Numbered from the stretch's first letter, positions 42,971 through 57,124 are shown. The stretch: DNA of 64,000 nt from Nemertoderma westbladi (GCA_032718475.1 JAUCBJ010000054.1:26072-90071), one strand, 5' to 3'. Numbers and translations are program-made. The notes: generated by a model not told the origin, from the sequence alone.

Positions 42971-44795
42971 CTCGACTATGGCATTCTGTTTCGGTCACAA
43001 ACCGACTACCACATTCAACGAGACGCCAATCTTCACCATGGAGTTGGAGTAAGGCGTACCCAAGGCCATGTTTCCGGGACGCATCAGTTTGGAGCTGAGT
43101 TTCCTTAGTGGGGTCGAATGATGCTAGAATAGGCGGCGAAATCAGTCCGGCCTTTGTCGCAATGAATGCGCGTTCGTGGTCTGGAGTCCATATAAATGGA
43201 GACCTCGCACTTAATAGGGGACGCAGTGGAGTTAAATGTGATGCCAAGTCATGTGAGAAAGGGGCCAATTGTTCGACTAACCCGACAAAACTTCTTAAGT
43301 CAGTTATGTTAGTTGGACATGGAAAACTTGAGATCGCTCGAAGTTTCATTGGATCTGGTTTTATTCCCGATTCTCCTACTAGAAATCCGGCATATTTAAC
43401 TTCCGACTTAGCGAATTGTATCTTCTCTGGGTGAAGACACAATTTTTCCTCACGACAGTGTTGCAGTACAACCCTAATCTGGGAGATATGTTCTTCCACA
43501 TTGTCTCCGTAGATCAGTAGGTCATCAACCAACTTGACCACGTTGGGAATACCCTGCAATGCGTTGTCTCCACGACGATTATATTCATCCCCACTCGAGA
43601 TGAGGCCCATTACACTACGTCGATGTACGTAGCGCCCCCATGGTGTGCTGAATGTCGTGAGAAGTTGGCTTTCTGAGTCCAGGGGAATCTGCCAATATCC
43701 ATGTGCTGCATCGAATACTGTGAAACATTTCGAGGAAGCCGGAATATTAGCGATTACACTGCGTGGATTGGGTGTGGGATACTGTGGACGTTTAACCTGG
43801 TTATTAAGGTGTCGAAGGTCCACGCACAAACGGAGTTTCCCATTTGGTTTTCTACACACCGTTAAAGGGTGAGCCCAATCTGTAGGCTCAGTAACTTTAG
43901 CAATGATCTGACGACGTTCGTAATCGTCGAGCAGTAGTTTAACCTCTTCGCGCAACGCAAAAGGTATAGGTCGGGCGCCATTTACATGGTAAGGCACCGC
44001 ATTTTCCTTAAGTGTTATGTGCATCGGTGGACCGTCCATCATAGATAATGGAACCGAGTCGTCATCAAAGACATCTGCAAATTCTGTCAGAATTTCCTGC
44101 TGCAAATTCTCCATATTCTGAGATGCTTTGACAGTGGAAATATCTGGATGGATTTTGTTTGGAAAATTCCAAGGAATGAGTCCAAACTCTTGAGATAGTC
44201 GGAGAGACATAATAAATCCAGTGGATTCTCGAGATATGTATATCTCGGTCTCAACGATGTCGCCCTCATGAATTATTCGAACGGGAAGACGACCCGATAT
44301 ATATATCGGAGAACCATTTGCTGCGGAAAACACTTCCCTGCCGGCAGGTAGAAGGTCGGATCCTTTACCGCCCATCTTGTGGAATTGTTTCTCGCCCAAA
44401 ATGGTTATAACAGCGCCACTGTCGGGCAGGGCCTGTTTAATATGTCCAACTTTATTATTATTATCTGTGCGAAATATGTCGACTGGTACATATTCTAGCT
44501 CGCATATTGTGTTAGAGATTACAATGCGATTGACAGAGTTTTGAGTTGGACGGATAGTGGAAACCTTGTGTTCCTTGGTTTTATGTTTAGAACGGCATAC
44601 CGGTCTATAGTGTCCAAGTTTTCCGCATCCGTCGCATGTGGCGTTTCGGGCTGGACATTCAGTTCTGCCACCCGGGTGTGTCTTTCGACCAGCACATACC
44701 ACATTTGCCGGAACTTTGGTTCGGATTGCTGGAATTATTTCGATTTCCCGAAGGATTCCGATTATCTCGATTTTCGCGGGTTGGTGATCGTCCAC
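42930..44795 (-). pseudogene. Gypsy 2 Pol, upstream part: zinc knuckle, protease, RT
   Basis: Frame of 621 residues. It has a cysteine-rich region and a canonical knuckle ([14 protein letters not shown]), protease with an intact [13 protein letters not shown] with the catalytic box LVDD ([12 protein letters not shown]), and the start of RNase H ([26 protein letters not shown]). It then leaves frame and stops at 42930. It overlaps gag by 137 nt in the +1 frame. Because the RNase H shift precedes integrase, this copy is probably not autonomous. Confidence 0.88.
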
Positions 44796-45852
44796 GTTCC
44801 CGTTGATAGTTCGAGATTTGTGTTATAGGTTTGCCGCTACCTATAATTACCTCGTTCTTCTCACTTGCTTCAACCATCTGTGCTATTCGAACACAGTCAT
44901 TAAGTGTCGGTTCAGGTAGAATTTCGAGGAGTTTGGATCGGGTCTCAGAGGTTCGAACACCCACGATGATCTGTGTAACTAACTGACGATTACGACAATG
45001 GTCGCACAGCTCAGCGCTGTCAGCTAGTTCCTCGAGTGAAACTCGGAGTGAATCAAAGGATTCGTTAGGACCCTGTTTACGTTCTCTAAACTTTATGGCA
45101 TCAACGGCAAGACTCCGTTTAGAACGTAAATGGGCCTGAAACGCGTCCAACAACGTCTCAGTTGTTGTGTCACCTGAGTCGATATCCAGGCGAAGCGTAA
45201 CTTTAATAGTTTGTTGGATATCCATTCCCAACGCCTCTATCAAGGCATATACTTGCTCGTCGCGAGGGAAAAGCGATATCTGTTGCCGGTGTGCGTGAAC
45301 ATCCCAAGCTTTCCGCCATCGGATGAAGGTTTGGAAGTCGACGTTATTATTTATCTTTTCGAGATTCTTAATGTCGATAGGACGACGTCGATTTTGATGC
45401 TCAGGTACGTCTCCGGGAGCCAGAGGTGGAACCCCCGGTGCCACTCCACCACCAGCGGCAGGATGGAGTGTTGCTATTAATTGAGCGAACTGCGCAGCGG
45501 CGACACGTCTGTCCTCGTCAGCACGTTCTATTACAAGCCGTAGCTCCGCGGCTGTGACAGCGCGATCCTCGGCTCGTTGTAATTCGGCGGCGGCACGCTC
45601 TCTAGCGGAACGATCCTCAGCAGCCCGCCGTTCATCTGCTAAAATTTTAGCAAACGTGTCCCATGAGGCAGTTTCGCCCTTTCCATCCTCAAAGTTTAAT
45701 GCTCCGGATAACTTCTTCTGAAGAGTTTTAGCAGCTGTTTTACTTGTAAAGTTTATGCCAGCCTGGGTACAGTAATGTCGAAGATCTTGTATATCGAGTT
45801 GTGGTAGATCCTCTTCATTTAAGTCCAAATAATTATCTGGTTTCTCTCCCAT
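44659..45852 (-). CDS. Gypsy 2 Gag
   Basis: 397 residues from the ATG at 45852. It has an N-terminal helix-loop-helix resembling a SAP motif ([15 protein letters not shown]), a strongly charged Glu/Arg/Ala coiled coil at about 80-135, a proline-rich linker, and a capsid-like region ([36 protein letters not shown]). It ends with CGMC, which would be the first half of a knuckle completed only in the +1 pol frame. Intact. Confidence 0.85.
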   Translation of the reverse strand: MGEKPDNYLDLNEEDLPQLDIQDLRHYCTQAGINFTSKTAAKTLQKKLSGALNFEDGKGETASWDTFAKILADERRAAEDRSARERAAAELQRAEDRAVTAAELRLVIERADEDRRVAAAQFAQLIATLHPAAGGGVAPGVPPLAPGDVPEHQNRRRPIDIKNLEKINNNVDFQTFIRWRKAWDVHAHRQQISLFPRDEQVYALIEALGMDIQQTIKVTLRLDIDSGDTTTETLLDAFQAHLRSKRSLAVDAIKFRERKQGPNESFDSLRVSLEELADSAELCDHCRNRQLVTQIIVGVRTSETRSKLLEILPEPTLNDCVRIAQMVEASEKNEVIIGSGKPITQISNYQRERGRSPTRENRDNRNPSGNRNNSSNPNQSSGKCGMCWSKDTPGWQN

Positions 45853-45968
45853 TGTAAGGGCAAGTTATTTTCAAAATTCCGGATAAGATGGATGGATTAG
45901 GGATATATATTCCTGTATTCGGTTATATTCTGCCACTGGGAATTATTTTACTCCAGTGTAGGTTGGAG

Positions 45969-45982
45969 TACACACTGCGCCA
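45969..45982 (-). other. Primer-binding site, Gypsy 2
   Basis: On the minus strand TGGCGCAGTGTGTA follows the 5' LTR directly, identical to that of Gypsy 1 at 31172-31185. Confidence 0.82.
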
Positions 45983-46208
45983 TGTTAAGATAGGATATTC
46001 TAACATATCATTGTATAATGTATACACGATTTAGGCCTGTCAATAAATGCACTAGACCTATTGCAGTATTGCTGCAGTGCAGCAGTGCCGGTATGTCACA
46101 CAGTGCTACCTCTAACTAAAAGTAAGTTTGAATTTCCCTCCACCTTATATCTCTCTCAAAATGTAAGAAACCGAGTCCGGCAGACTAACAGTTTATGATA
46201 TTCTAACA
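45983..46208 (-). repeat. 5' LTR, Gypsy 2
   Basis: 226 bp, one base different from the partner at 41076-41301. The target duplication GCAGA and the minisatellite resume at 46209. Confidence 0.93.
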
Positions 46209-49200
46209 GCAGATAGGAGCAGTGCCCACACATAGGTACATTCCGGTAACAGATAGGAGCAGCACCCACAAATACATTCTGGTAGCAGATAGGAGCAGCG
46301 CCCACACCTACATTCCGGTAGCAGATAGGAGCAGCGCCCACACCTACATTCCGGTAGTAGATAGGAGCAGCGCCCACACATACATTCCGGTAGTAGATAG
46401 GAGCAGCGCACGGTAGCAGATAGGAGCAGCGCCCACACATAGGTACATTCCGGTAGTAGATAGGAGCAGCGCCCACACATAGGTACATTCCGGTAGCAGA
46501 TAGGAGCAGCACCCACACATAGGTACATTCCGGTAGCAGATAGGAGCAGCACCCACACATACATTCTGGTAGCAGATAGGAACAGCGCCCACACATACAT
46601 TCCGGTTACAGATAGGAGCAGCGCACGGTAGCAGATAGGAGCAGCACCCACACATACATTCTGGTAGCAGATAGGAACAGCGCCCACACATACATTCCGG
46701 TTACAGATAGGAGCAGCGCATGGTAGCAGATAGGAGCAGCGCCCACACATACATTCCGGCGGCAGATAGGAGCAGCACCCACACATAGGTACATTCCGGT
46801 AGCAGATAGGAGCAGCACCCACACATACATTCCGGTAGCAGATAGGAGCAGCGCCCACACATAGGTACATTCCGGTAGCAGATAGGAGCAGCGCACGGTA
46901 GCAGATAGGAGCAGCGCCCACACATACATTCCGGCGGCAGATAGGAGCAGCGCCCACACATACATTCCGGTAGCAGATAGGAGCAGCGCCCACACATACA
47001 TTCTGGTAGCAAATAGGAGCAGCGCCCACACCTACATTCCGGTAGCAGATAGGAGCAGTGCCCACACATAGGTATATTCCGGTAACAGATAGGAGCAGCA
47101 CCCACACATACATTCTGGTAGCAGATAGGAGCAGCGCCCACACCTACATTCCGGTAGCAGATAGGAGCAGTGCCCACACATACATTCTGGTAGCAAATAG
47201 GAGCAGCGCACGGTAGCAGATAGGAACAGCGCCCACACATACATTCCGGTAACAGATAAGAGCAGCGCCCACACATAGGTACATTCCGGTAACAGATAGG
47301 AGCAGCACCCACACATACATTCTGGTAGCAGATAGGAGCAGCGCCCTCACATACATTCCGGTAGCAGATAGGAGCAGCGCCCACACATACATTCCAGTTA
47401 CAGATAGGAGCAGCGCCCACACATACATTCTGGTAACAGATAGGAGCAGCGCCCACACATACATTCCGGTTGCAGATAGGAGCAGCGCCCACACATACAT
47501 TCCGGTTACAGATAGGAGCAGCGCCCACACCTACATTCCGGTAGCAGATAGGAGCAGCGCCCACACATACATTCTGGTAGCAAATAGGAACAGCGCACGG
47601 TAGCAGATAGGAGCAGCGCCCACACATACATTCTGGTAACAGATAGGAGCAGTGCCCACACATACATTCCGGTTACAGATAGGAGCAGCGCCCACACCTA
47701 CATTCCGGTAGCAGATAGGAGCAGCGCCCACACCTACATTCTGGTAGCAGATAGGAGCAGCGCCCACACATACATTCCGGTAGCAGATAGGAGCAGCGCC
47801 CACACATACATTCCGGTAGCAGATAGGAGCAGCGCATGGTAGCAGATAGGAGCAGTGCCCACACATACATTCCGGTAGCAGATAGGAGCAGCGCATGGTA
47901 GCAGATAGGAGCAGCGCCCACACATACATTCCGGTAGCAGATAGGAGCAGCGCCCACACATAGGTACATTCCGGTAGTAGATAGGAGCAGCGCATGGTAG
48001 CAGATAGGAGCAGCGCCCACACATACATTCCGGTAGCAGATAGGAGCAGCGCCCACACATAGGTACATTCCGGTAGCAGATAGGAGCAGCGCCCACACAT
48101 ACATTCCGGTAGCAGATAGGAGCAGCGCCCACACATAGGTACATTCCGGTAGTAGATAGGAGCAGCGCCCACACATAGGTACATTCTGGTTGTAGATAGG
48201 AGCAGCGCCCACGCATACATTCCGGTAGCAGATAGGAGCAGTGCCCACACATAGGTACATTCCGGTAACAGATAGGAGCAGCGCCCACACATACATTCGG
48301 GTAGTAGATAGGAGCAGTGCCCACACATACATTCCGGTAACAGATAGGAGCAGCGCCCACACCTACATTCCGTTAGCAGATAGGAGCAGCGCCCACACAT
48401 ACATTCTGGTAGCAAATAGGAGCAGCGCACGGTAGCAGATAGGAGCAGCGCCCACACATAGGTACATTCCGGTAACAGATAGGAGCAGCGCCCACACATA
48501 CATTCCGGTAGCAGATAGGAGCAGCGCCCACACATACATTCGGGTAGTAGATAGGAGCAGTGCCCACACATACATTCCGGTAACAGATAGGAGCAGCACC
48601 CACACATACATTCTGGTAGCAGATAGGAGCAGCGCCCACACATACATTCCGGTAGCAGATAGGAGCAGCGCCCACACATAGGTACATTCCGGTAACAGAT
48701 AGGAGCAGCGCCCACACATACATTCCGGTAGCAGATAGGAGCAGCGCCCACACATACATTCGGGTAGTAGATAGGAGCAGTGCCCACACATACATTCCGG
48801 TAACAGATAGGAGCAGCGCCCACACATACATTCCGGTAACAGATAGGAGCAGCGCCCACACATACATTCCGGTTACAGATAGGAGCAGCACCCACACATA
48901 GGTACATTCCGGTAACAGATAGGAGCAGCGCCCACACATACATTCCGGTAGCAGATAGGAGCAGCGCCCACACCTACATTCCGATAGTAGATAGGAGCAG
49001 CGCCCACACCTACATTCCGGTAGCAGATAGGAGCAGCGCCCACACCTACATTCCGATAGTAGATAGGAGCAGCGCCCACACCTACATTCCGATAGCAGAT
49101 AGGAGCAGCGCCCACACCTACATTCCGGTTGCAGATAGGAGCAGCGCCCACACATACATTCCGGTAGCAGATAGGAGCAGCGCCCACACATACACTCCGG

Positions 49201-52200
49201 TAACAGATAGGAGCAGTGCCCACATATACATTCGGGTAGTAGATAGGAGCAGTGCCCACACATACATTCCGGTAACAGATAGGAGCAGCGCCCACACATA
49301 CATTCCGGTAACAGATAGGAGCAGCGCCCACACATACATTCCGGTTACAGATAGGAGCAGCGCCCACACATACATTCCGGTAGCAGATAGGAGCAGCGCC
49401 CACACATAGGTACATTCCGGTAACAGATAGGAGCAGCGCCCACACATACATTCCGGTAGCAGATAGGAGCAGCGCCCACACATACATTCTGGTAACAGAT
49501 AGGAGCAGCGCCCACACATACATTCCGGTAGCAGATAGGAGCAGCGCCCACACCTACATTCCGGCGGCAGATAGGAGCAGCGCCCACACATACATTCCGG
49601 TAACAGATAGGAGCAGCACCCACACATACATTCCGGTAGCAGATAGGAGCAGCGCCCACACATACATTCCGGTAGCAGATAGGAGCAGAGCCCACACATA
49701 CATTCTGGTAACAGATAGGAGCAGCGCCCACACATACATTCCGGTAGCAGATAGGAGCAGCGCCCACACCTACATTCCGGCGGCAGATAGGAGCAGCGCC
49801 CACACATACATTCCGGTAACAGATAGGAGCAGCGCCCACACATACATTCCGGTAGCAGATAGGAGCAGCGCCCACACCTACATTCCGGCGGCAGATAGGA
49901 GCAGCACCCACACATACATTCCGGTAGCAGATAGGAGCAGCGCCCACACATACATTCCGGTAGCAGATAGGAGCAGAGCCCACACATACATTCTGGTAAC
50001 AGATAGGAGCAGCACCCACACAAACATTCTGGTAACAGATAGGAGCAGCGCCCACACATACATTCCGGTAGCAGATAGGAGCAGCGCCCACACCTACATT
50101 CCGGCGGCAGATAGGAACAGCGCCCACACATACATTCCGGTAACAGATAGGAGCAGCACCCACACATACATTCCGGTAGCAGATAGGAGCAGCGCCCACA
50201 CATACATTCCCGGTAGCAGATAGGAGCAGCACCCACACATACATTCCGGTTACAGATAGGAGCAGCGCCCACACATAGGTACATTCCGGTAGTAGATAGG
50301 AGCAGCGCCCACACATACATTCTGGTAGCAGATAGGAGCAGCGCCCACACATACATTCCGGTAGCAGATAGGAGCAGCGCCCACACATACATTCTGGTAA
50401 CAGATAGGAGCAGTGCCCACACATACATTCTGGTAACAGATAGGAGCAGCGCCCACACCTACATTCCGGTAGCAGATAGGAGCAGTGCCCACACATAGGT
50501 ACATTCCGGTAACAGATAGGAGCAGCGCCCACACCTACATTCCGGTAGCAGATAGGAGCAGTGCCCACACATAGGTACATTCTGGTAACAGATAGGAGCA
50601 GCGCCCACACATACACTCTGGTAGCAGATAGGAGCAGCGCCCACACCTACATTCCGGTAGCAGATAGGAGCAGCGCCCACACATACATTCCGGTAGCAGA
50701 TAGGAGCAGCACCCACACATACATTCCGGTAGCAGATAGGAGCAGCACCCACACATACATTCCAGTAGCAAATAGGAGCAGCACCCACACATACATTCCG
50801 GTAGCAGATAGGAGCAGCACCCACACATACATTCCGGTAGCAGATAGGAGCAGCGCCCACACATACATTCCAGTAGCAAATAGGAGCAGCACCCACACAT
50901 ACATTCTGGTAGCAGATAGGAGCAGCGCCCACACCTACATTCCGGTAGCAGATAGGAGCAGCACCCACACATACATTCCGGTAGCAGATAGGAGCAGCGC
51001 CCACACATACATTCCCGGTAGCAGATAGGAGCAGCACCCACACATACATTCCGGTTACAGATAGGAGCAGCGCCCACACATAGGTACATTCCGGTAGTAG
51101 ATAGGAGCAGCGCCCACACATACATTCTGGTAGCAGATAGGAGCAGCGCCCACACATACATTCCGGTAGCAGATAGGAGCAGCGCCCACACATACATTCT
51201 GGTAACAGATAGGAGCAGTGCCCACACATACATTCTGGTAACAGATAGGAGCAGCGCCCACACCTACATTCCGGTAGCAGATAGGAGCAGTGCCCACACA
51301 TAGGTACATTCCGGTAACAGATAGGAGCAGCGCCCACACCTACATTCCGGTAGCAGATAGGAGCAGTGCCCACACATAGGTACATTCTGGTAACAGATAG
51401 GAGCAGCGCCCACACATACATTCTGGTAGCAGATAGGAGCAGCGCCCACACATACATTCTGGTAGCAGATAGGAACAGCGCCCACACATACATTCTGGTA
51501 ACAGATAGGAGCAGCGCCCACACCTACATTCCGGTAGCAGATAGGAGCAGTGCCCACACATAGGTACATTCTGGTAACAGATAGGAGCAGCGCCCACACA
51601 TACATTCTGGTAGCAGATAGGAGCAGCGCCCACACATACATTCTGGTAGCAGATAGGAACAGCGCCCACACATACATTCCGGTAGCAGATAGGAGCAGCA
51701 CCCACACATACATTCCGGTAGCAGATAGGAGCAGCACCCACACATACATTCCGGTAGCAGATAGGAGCAGCACCCACACATACATTCCGGTAGCAAATAG
51801 GAGCAGCACCCACACATACATTCCCGGTAGCAGATAGGAGCAGCACCCACACATACATTCCGGTAGCAGATAGGAGCAGCGCCCACACATACATTCCGGT
51901 TACAGATAGGAGCAGCGCCCACACATACATTCTGGTAGCAGATAGGAACAGCGCCCACACATACATTCTGGTAGCAGATAGGAGCAGCGCCCACACATAC
52001 ATTCCGGTAGCAGATAGGAGCAGCGCCCACACCTACATTCCGGTAGCAGATAGGAGCAGCGCCCACACATACATTCTGGTAGCAGATAGGAGCAGCGCCC
52101 ACACATACACTCCGGTAGCAGATAGGAGCAGCGCATGGTAGCAGATAGGAGCAGCGCCCACACATACATTCCGGTTACAGATAGGAGCAGCGCCCACACA

Positions 52201-54556
52201 TACATTCCGGTAGCAGATAGGAGCAGCACCCACACATACATTCCGGTAGCAGATAGGAGCAGCACCCACACATACATTCCGGTAGCAGATAGGAGCAGCA
52301 CCCACACATACATTCCGGTAGCAGATAGGAGCAGCACCCACACATACATTCCGGTAGCAGATAGGAGCAGCACCCACACATACATTCCGGTAGCAAATAG
52401 GAGCAGCACCCACACATACATTCCGGTAGCAGATAGGAGCAGCACCCACACATACATTCCGGTAGCAAATAGGAGCAGCACCCACACATACATTCCCGGT
52501 AGCAGATAGGAGCAGCGCCCACACATACATTCTGGTAGCAGATAGGAGCAGCGCCCACACATACATTCCGGTAGCAGATAGGAGCAGCACCCACACATAC
52601 ATTCCGGTAGCAAATAGGAGCAGCACCCACACATACATTCCCGGTAGCAGATAGGAGCAGAGCCCACACATACATTCTGGTAGCAGATAGGAGCAGCGCC
52701 CACACATACATTCCGGTAGCAGATAGGAGCAGCACCCACACATACATTCCGGTAGCAGATAGGAGCAGCACCCACACATACATTCCGGTAGCAGATAGGA
52801 GCAGCACCCACACATACATTCCGGTAGCAAATAGGAGCAGCACCCACACATACATTCCCGGTAGCAGATAGGAGCAGCGCCCACACATACATTCTGGTAA
52901 CAGATAGGAGCAGTGCCCACACATACATTCTGGTAACAGATAGGAGCAGCGCCCACACCTACATTCCGGTAGCAGATAGGAGCAGTGCCCACACATAGGT
53001 ACATTCCGGTAACAGATAGGAGCAGCGCCCACACCTACATTCCGGTAGCAGATAGGAGCAGTGCCCACACATACATTCTGGTAACAGATAGGAGCAGTGC
53101 CCACACATACATTCTGGTAACAGATAGGAGCAGCGCCCACACCTACATTCCGGTAGCAGATAGGAGCAGTGCCCACACATAGGTACATTCTGGTAACAGA
53201 TAGGAGCAGCGCCCACACATACATTCTGGTAGCAGATAGGAGCAGCGCCCACACCTACATTCCGGTAGCAGATAGGAGCAGCGCCCACACATACATTCCG
53301 GTAGCAGATAGGAGCAGCACCCACACATACATTCCGGTAGCAGATAGGAGCAGCACCCACACATACATTCCAGTAGCAAATAGGAGCAGCACCCACACAT
53401 ACATTCCGGTAGCAGATAGGAGCAGCACCCACACATACATTCCGGTAGCAGATAGGAGCAGCGCCCACACATACATTCCAGTAGCAAATAGGAGCAGCAC
53501 CCACACATACATTCCGGTTGCAGATAGGAGCAGCGCCCACACATACATTCTGGTTACAGATAGGAGCAGCGCCCACACATACATTCCGGTAGCAGATAGG
53601 AGCAGCGCCCACACATAGGTACATTCCGGTAACAGATAGGTGCAGCACCCACACATACATTCCGGTAGCAGATAGGAGCAGCGCCCACACATACATTCTG
53701 GTAGCAGATAGGAGCAGCGCCCACACATAGGTACATTCCGGTAGTAGATAGGAGCAGTGCACGGTAGCAGATAGGAACAGAGCCCACACATAGGTACATT
53801 CCGGTAGCAGATAGGAGCAGCGCCCACACATACATTCTGGTAGCAGATAGGAGCAGCGCCCACACATAGGTACATTCCGGTAGTAGATAGGAGCAGTGCA
53901 CGGTAGCAGATAGGAACAGAGCCCACACATAGGTACATTCCGGTAGCAGATAGGAGCAGCACCCACACATACATTCCGGTAGCAGATAGGAGCAGCACCC
54001 ACACATACATTCCGGTAGCAGATAGGAGCAGCGCCCACACCTACATTCCGGTAGCAGATAGGAGCAGCGCCCACACATACATTCTGGTAGCAGATAGGAG
54101 CAGCGCCCACACATACATTCTGGTAGCAGATAGGAGCAGCGCCCACACATACATTCCGGTAGCAGATAGGAGCAGCACCCACACATACATTCCGGTAGCA
54201 GATAGGAGCAGCACCCACACATACATTCCGGTAGCAAATAGGAGCAGCACCCACACATACATTCCCGGTAGCAGATAGGAGCAGCACCCACACATACATT
54301 CCGGTAGCAGATAGGAGCAGCGCCCACACATAGGTACATTCCGGTAACAGATAGGTGCAGCACCCACACATACATTCCGGTAGCAGATAGGAGCAGCGCC
54401 CACACATACATTCTGGTAGCAGATAGGAGCAGCGCCCACACATAGGTACATTCCGGTAGTAGATAGGAGCAGTGCACGGTAGCAGATAGGAACAGAGCCC
54501 ACACATAGGTACATTCCGGTAGCAGATAGGAGCAGCGCCCACACATACATTCCGGT
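46209..54556. repeat. 36/40-bp minisatellite, main block
   Basis: About 8.3 kb of the same units as 40343-41070. Variation is mosaic (GCGCCC/GCACCC/GTGCCC; ATTCCGG/ATTCTGG/ATTCGGG; GTAGCAG/GTAACAG/GTTACAG; CACCTACATT). An 805-bp block is duplicated: sequence at 50250-50534 recurs at 51055-51339. A GTGCACGGTAGCAGATAGGA motif followed by ACAGAGCCC recurs at about 40769, 53757, 53894 and 54474. The many open frames on both strands encode Cys/Tyr/Leu-rich repeats that I regard as artefacts of stop-poor units. Confidence 0.96.
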
Positions 54557-56941
54557 CACTGTTTTTTTTCTTATTTTAATCAAAGTTTTACTTTCCCACA
54601 ATAATCTTTTTTTGCATCGCGGTTTTATTATTTATTATTTACAGTATGTATTGTATAGGCCTACTATTAAAAACATACAAATATTTTACAGTGCAATGGA
54701 GATTATAATATTTCTATCCTGAAAATTTCCCATTAAAGGGCGAGCCCCCAAACAAATCGTCAATAGGAAGCGTTACGCCTCCAAATTATAGAATTGGTAT
54801 AATACGATCCTATGAGAGAAGACCAGACATCCGCATCACGTGATTGAGTAAAAATAATCATAGGTCTCGGTCATATTTCGGGGCGTCGAGGCGTCAAAAT
54901 AATGAAGTCTGTGAAGGTATCCTCAGCACAAACGAATGTGTGAAAGGTAATTAGTACACTGTTGTAGGCCTATGTAGTCTGGGAGCACCGTTATTTGCGC
55001 AATTCGGCTGTGGCATTGTACCGTTACCGGTATGCCACAGCCCAGCGGATAAAAGGCCTTATTTCAATGTAATTACAAGAAATAGTGCAAATTTTATTAA
55101 TGCTGTAGTTACATTTTCATTTGCATTAGTATTTGCAAATTCAGACTTTCCCAAAATTAAAAGATTTCCACAAAAAGTAGCAGACAGAGAGACACTTGTT
55201 TGTGAGTGTATTGAACGAGTTAACCTTATGTATAATATACAGTACGGGATACTATATCAAGACACGTGGAGTGTGTTGGACAGACCAACTGTATGTCGGC
55301 CTACTGTACGAGAGACACGTGTGAGTCTAAGTGTGTTGAACGAACTATAACTGAATGTGCTGTATAACTGTACTGTAGGAAACGATAATAATCGTAAATT
55401 ATTATCTGAGGCTGCAATCTCTGCGCAATTCTATGTAGAAACAAACTTATAGAGTGGCGACACTACAGTGCTAACTGATATATTGGTATATACTGCGCTA
55501 ATAATATTCACTCCATTTTTATGAAATAATTTATTTTGCGTGGAGCAAGCCATGTCTGTTGGCTAGCGTTTTCATGTCTTTCAATAATAGTCTATGACAT
55601 CTCTATGGCAAATGTATACAGGATGCATGAATAGAAATGATAGTAAGTTGTTTCTCATTGAGTTTCAGCGCCTCAAATTTTGGAAGGATCACATTCAGTA
55701 ACTCTAAACAATGACAGGGTATTTGAGCTTTGACCTGATAGCTTTGAGGTACATCGTGTATCTGAGTCTGTGCTCACAGATATCCCTATTGGTGACATCT
55801 TCTCTTTTGCTGAAATCAAGACTGCAGCTAGGAGCATTAAGGGGGGGGGGGGGGGTTACCTTTTTTAGGATAAAAAATGCAAACACCGAATTTTGGTCAA
55901 TATTTGTACATAATTTTGTATAAAATGTATAAATATGTTTGTGGATTAAAGTATCCTGTTCCGGCTACGAAAGTTAATTACATTATTCTTTATTATTGTT
56001 ATAATCTATAACTTAAATTATTAATAATATTCGCACCACGGAAAAATTACACGGATTGCAGGGTTTTTAATATGATTTAATGAGAGACGGTTGATAAGGT
56101 TCCCCGACTTATGGTTGCTAAGGTTACCGGAGAGAAGCGGTTGCTGAGTTTACGCGAGACACGGTTGGTTAGTTACCCCAGTCGGCCCAGTCCCAGTCTA
56201 GAAGTTAACTGTTGTTTCCTCCGTCTGGGTGACCGTATGATATAACTATCTTCGGGTATACCAGCGTCTGAATGGTGTCGGTCTACCGAAATCAGTGTCG
56301 GTTGACTCTCACCCGAAACCATTATTTACCGAGCGCTAGCGAGTTTAATAAAGGGTCGAAAGAATGTTTTAAAAAATGTTCTAACGTTTTTTATTCCCAT
56401 GTAATACGTAATTTTAATCATAAATTGGTACTTTTTGTTGCTCAATTCTTTAATAAAACAACAATATAGTGTTACAAAATATATTGAACTGTAGTATTTT
56501 ACTATATTGCTTCCATAGTTACTGCGATTCAAATTATTGTACTCTTCAACTCCTGATGCTGCCTAACTCAGTGGTCAATAATTGTTATAGTGTTCTCGAA
56601 TAAAATAATTATTATATAACTAGAAAGCCACTTAACTACCACCGGTACATAAACCAGTATTGGATATTGAGTTCCATTTTGGAGTTCGCCTTGCAGACAC
56701 TAAAGTTGCAACAACTTTTCATTATATGGATGGATTTTGCTCAAATTACTCAAATTATTTTTCTACGTCAATGCTCTTTCAACACATGACAATAAAATTT
56801 AAGAAATTCGAACAAAAATGTTTTATTTTGTTTTTTTTGCCGGGAAAAAAAGTAAAATTTAAGCAAATATAGGGGTATATTCGAGTGAAAAAGAAACAAT
56901 TTAAGAATATTATAAGCCATTATTAATGTGCGACAGTTAAT
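54557..56941. other. No gene seen
   Basis: AT-rich sequence. It contains a 15-base poly-G at 55841-55855 and, at about 56085-56185, degenerate GGTTGCTAAGGTTACC-type repeats. No gene or RNA is supported. Confidence 0.5.
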
Positions 56942-57073
56942 CATTAAACTACATAATTGTTTAACTTTCTGTATTTGATTTCCACCATTAAACTACACAA
57001 TTGTTTAACTTTCTGTATTTGATTTCCACCATTAAACTACGTAATTGTTTAACTTTCTGTATTTGATTTCCAT
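56942..57073. repeat. 44-bp tandem repeat, 3 copies
   Basis: Three copies starting CATTAAACTACATAATTG and ending TTTGATTTCCAC, differing at two or three bases. They lie just downstream of the MORN4 stop and may be in its 3' UTR. Confidence 0.93.
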
Positions 57074-57124
57074 CATTTTAGAAACTATGAATTGTTGTCT
57101 GCTGTCTGACTGGCAATGTTCTGA

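Larger units (their letters stand above)
41076..46208 (-). mobile_element. Ty3/Gypsy retrotransposon 2 inside the minisatellite
   Basis: 5.1 kb bounded by 226-bp LTRs (41076-41301 and 45983-46208) that differ at one position (TGTCGCACAG versus TGTCACACAG). The flanks are GCAGA at 41071-41075 and 46209-46213. This is a 5-bp target duplication and also exactly the minisatellite unit's own GCAGA. In minus orientation: 5' LTR at the right, primer-binding site, gag, pol in two frames, polypurine tract, 3' LTR at the left. Confidence 0.95.

Noticed and set aside
46156-54601. Dozens of Cys/Tyr/Leu-rich open frames on the minus strand
   Set aside because: All lie in the 36/40-bp minisatellite, in every frame, and shift whenever a 40-bp unit occurs. 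They are not genes.
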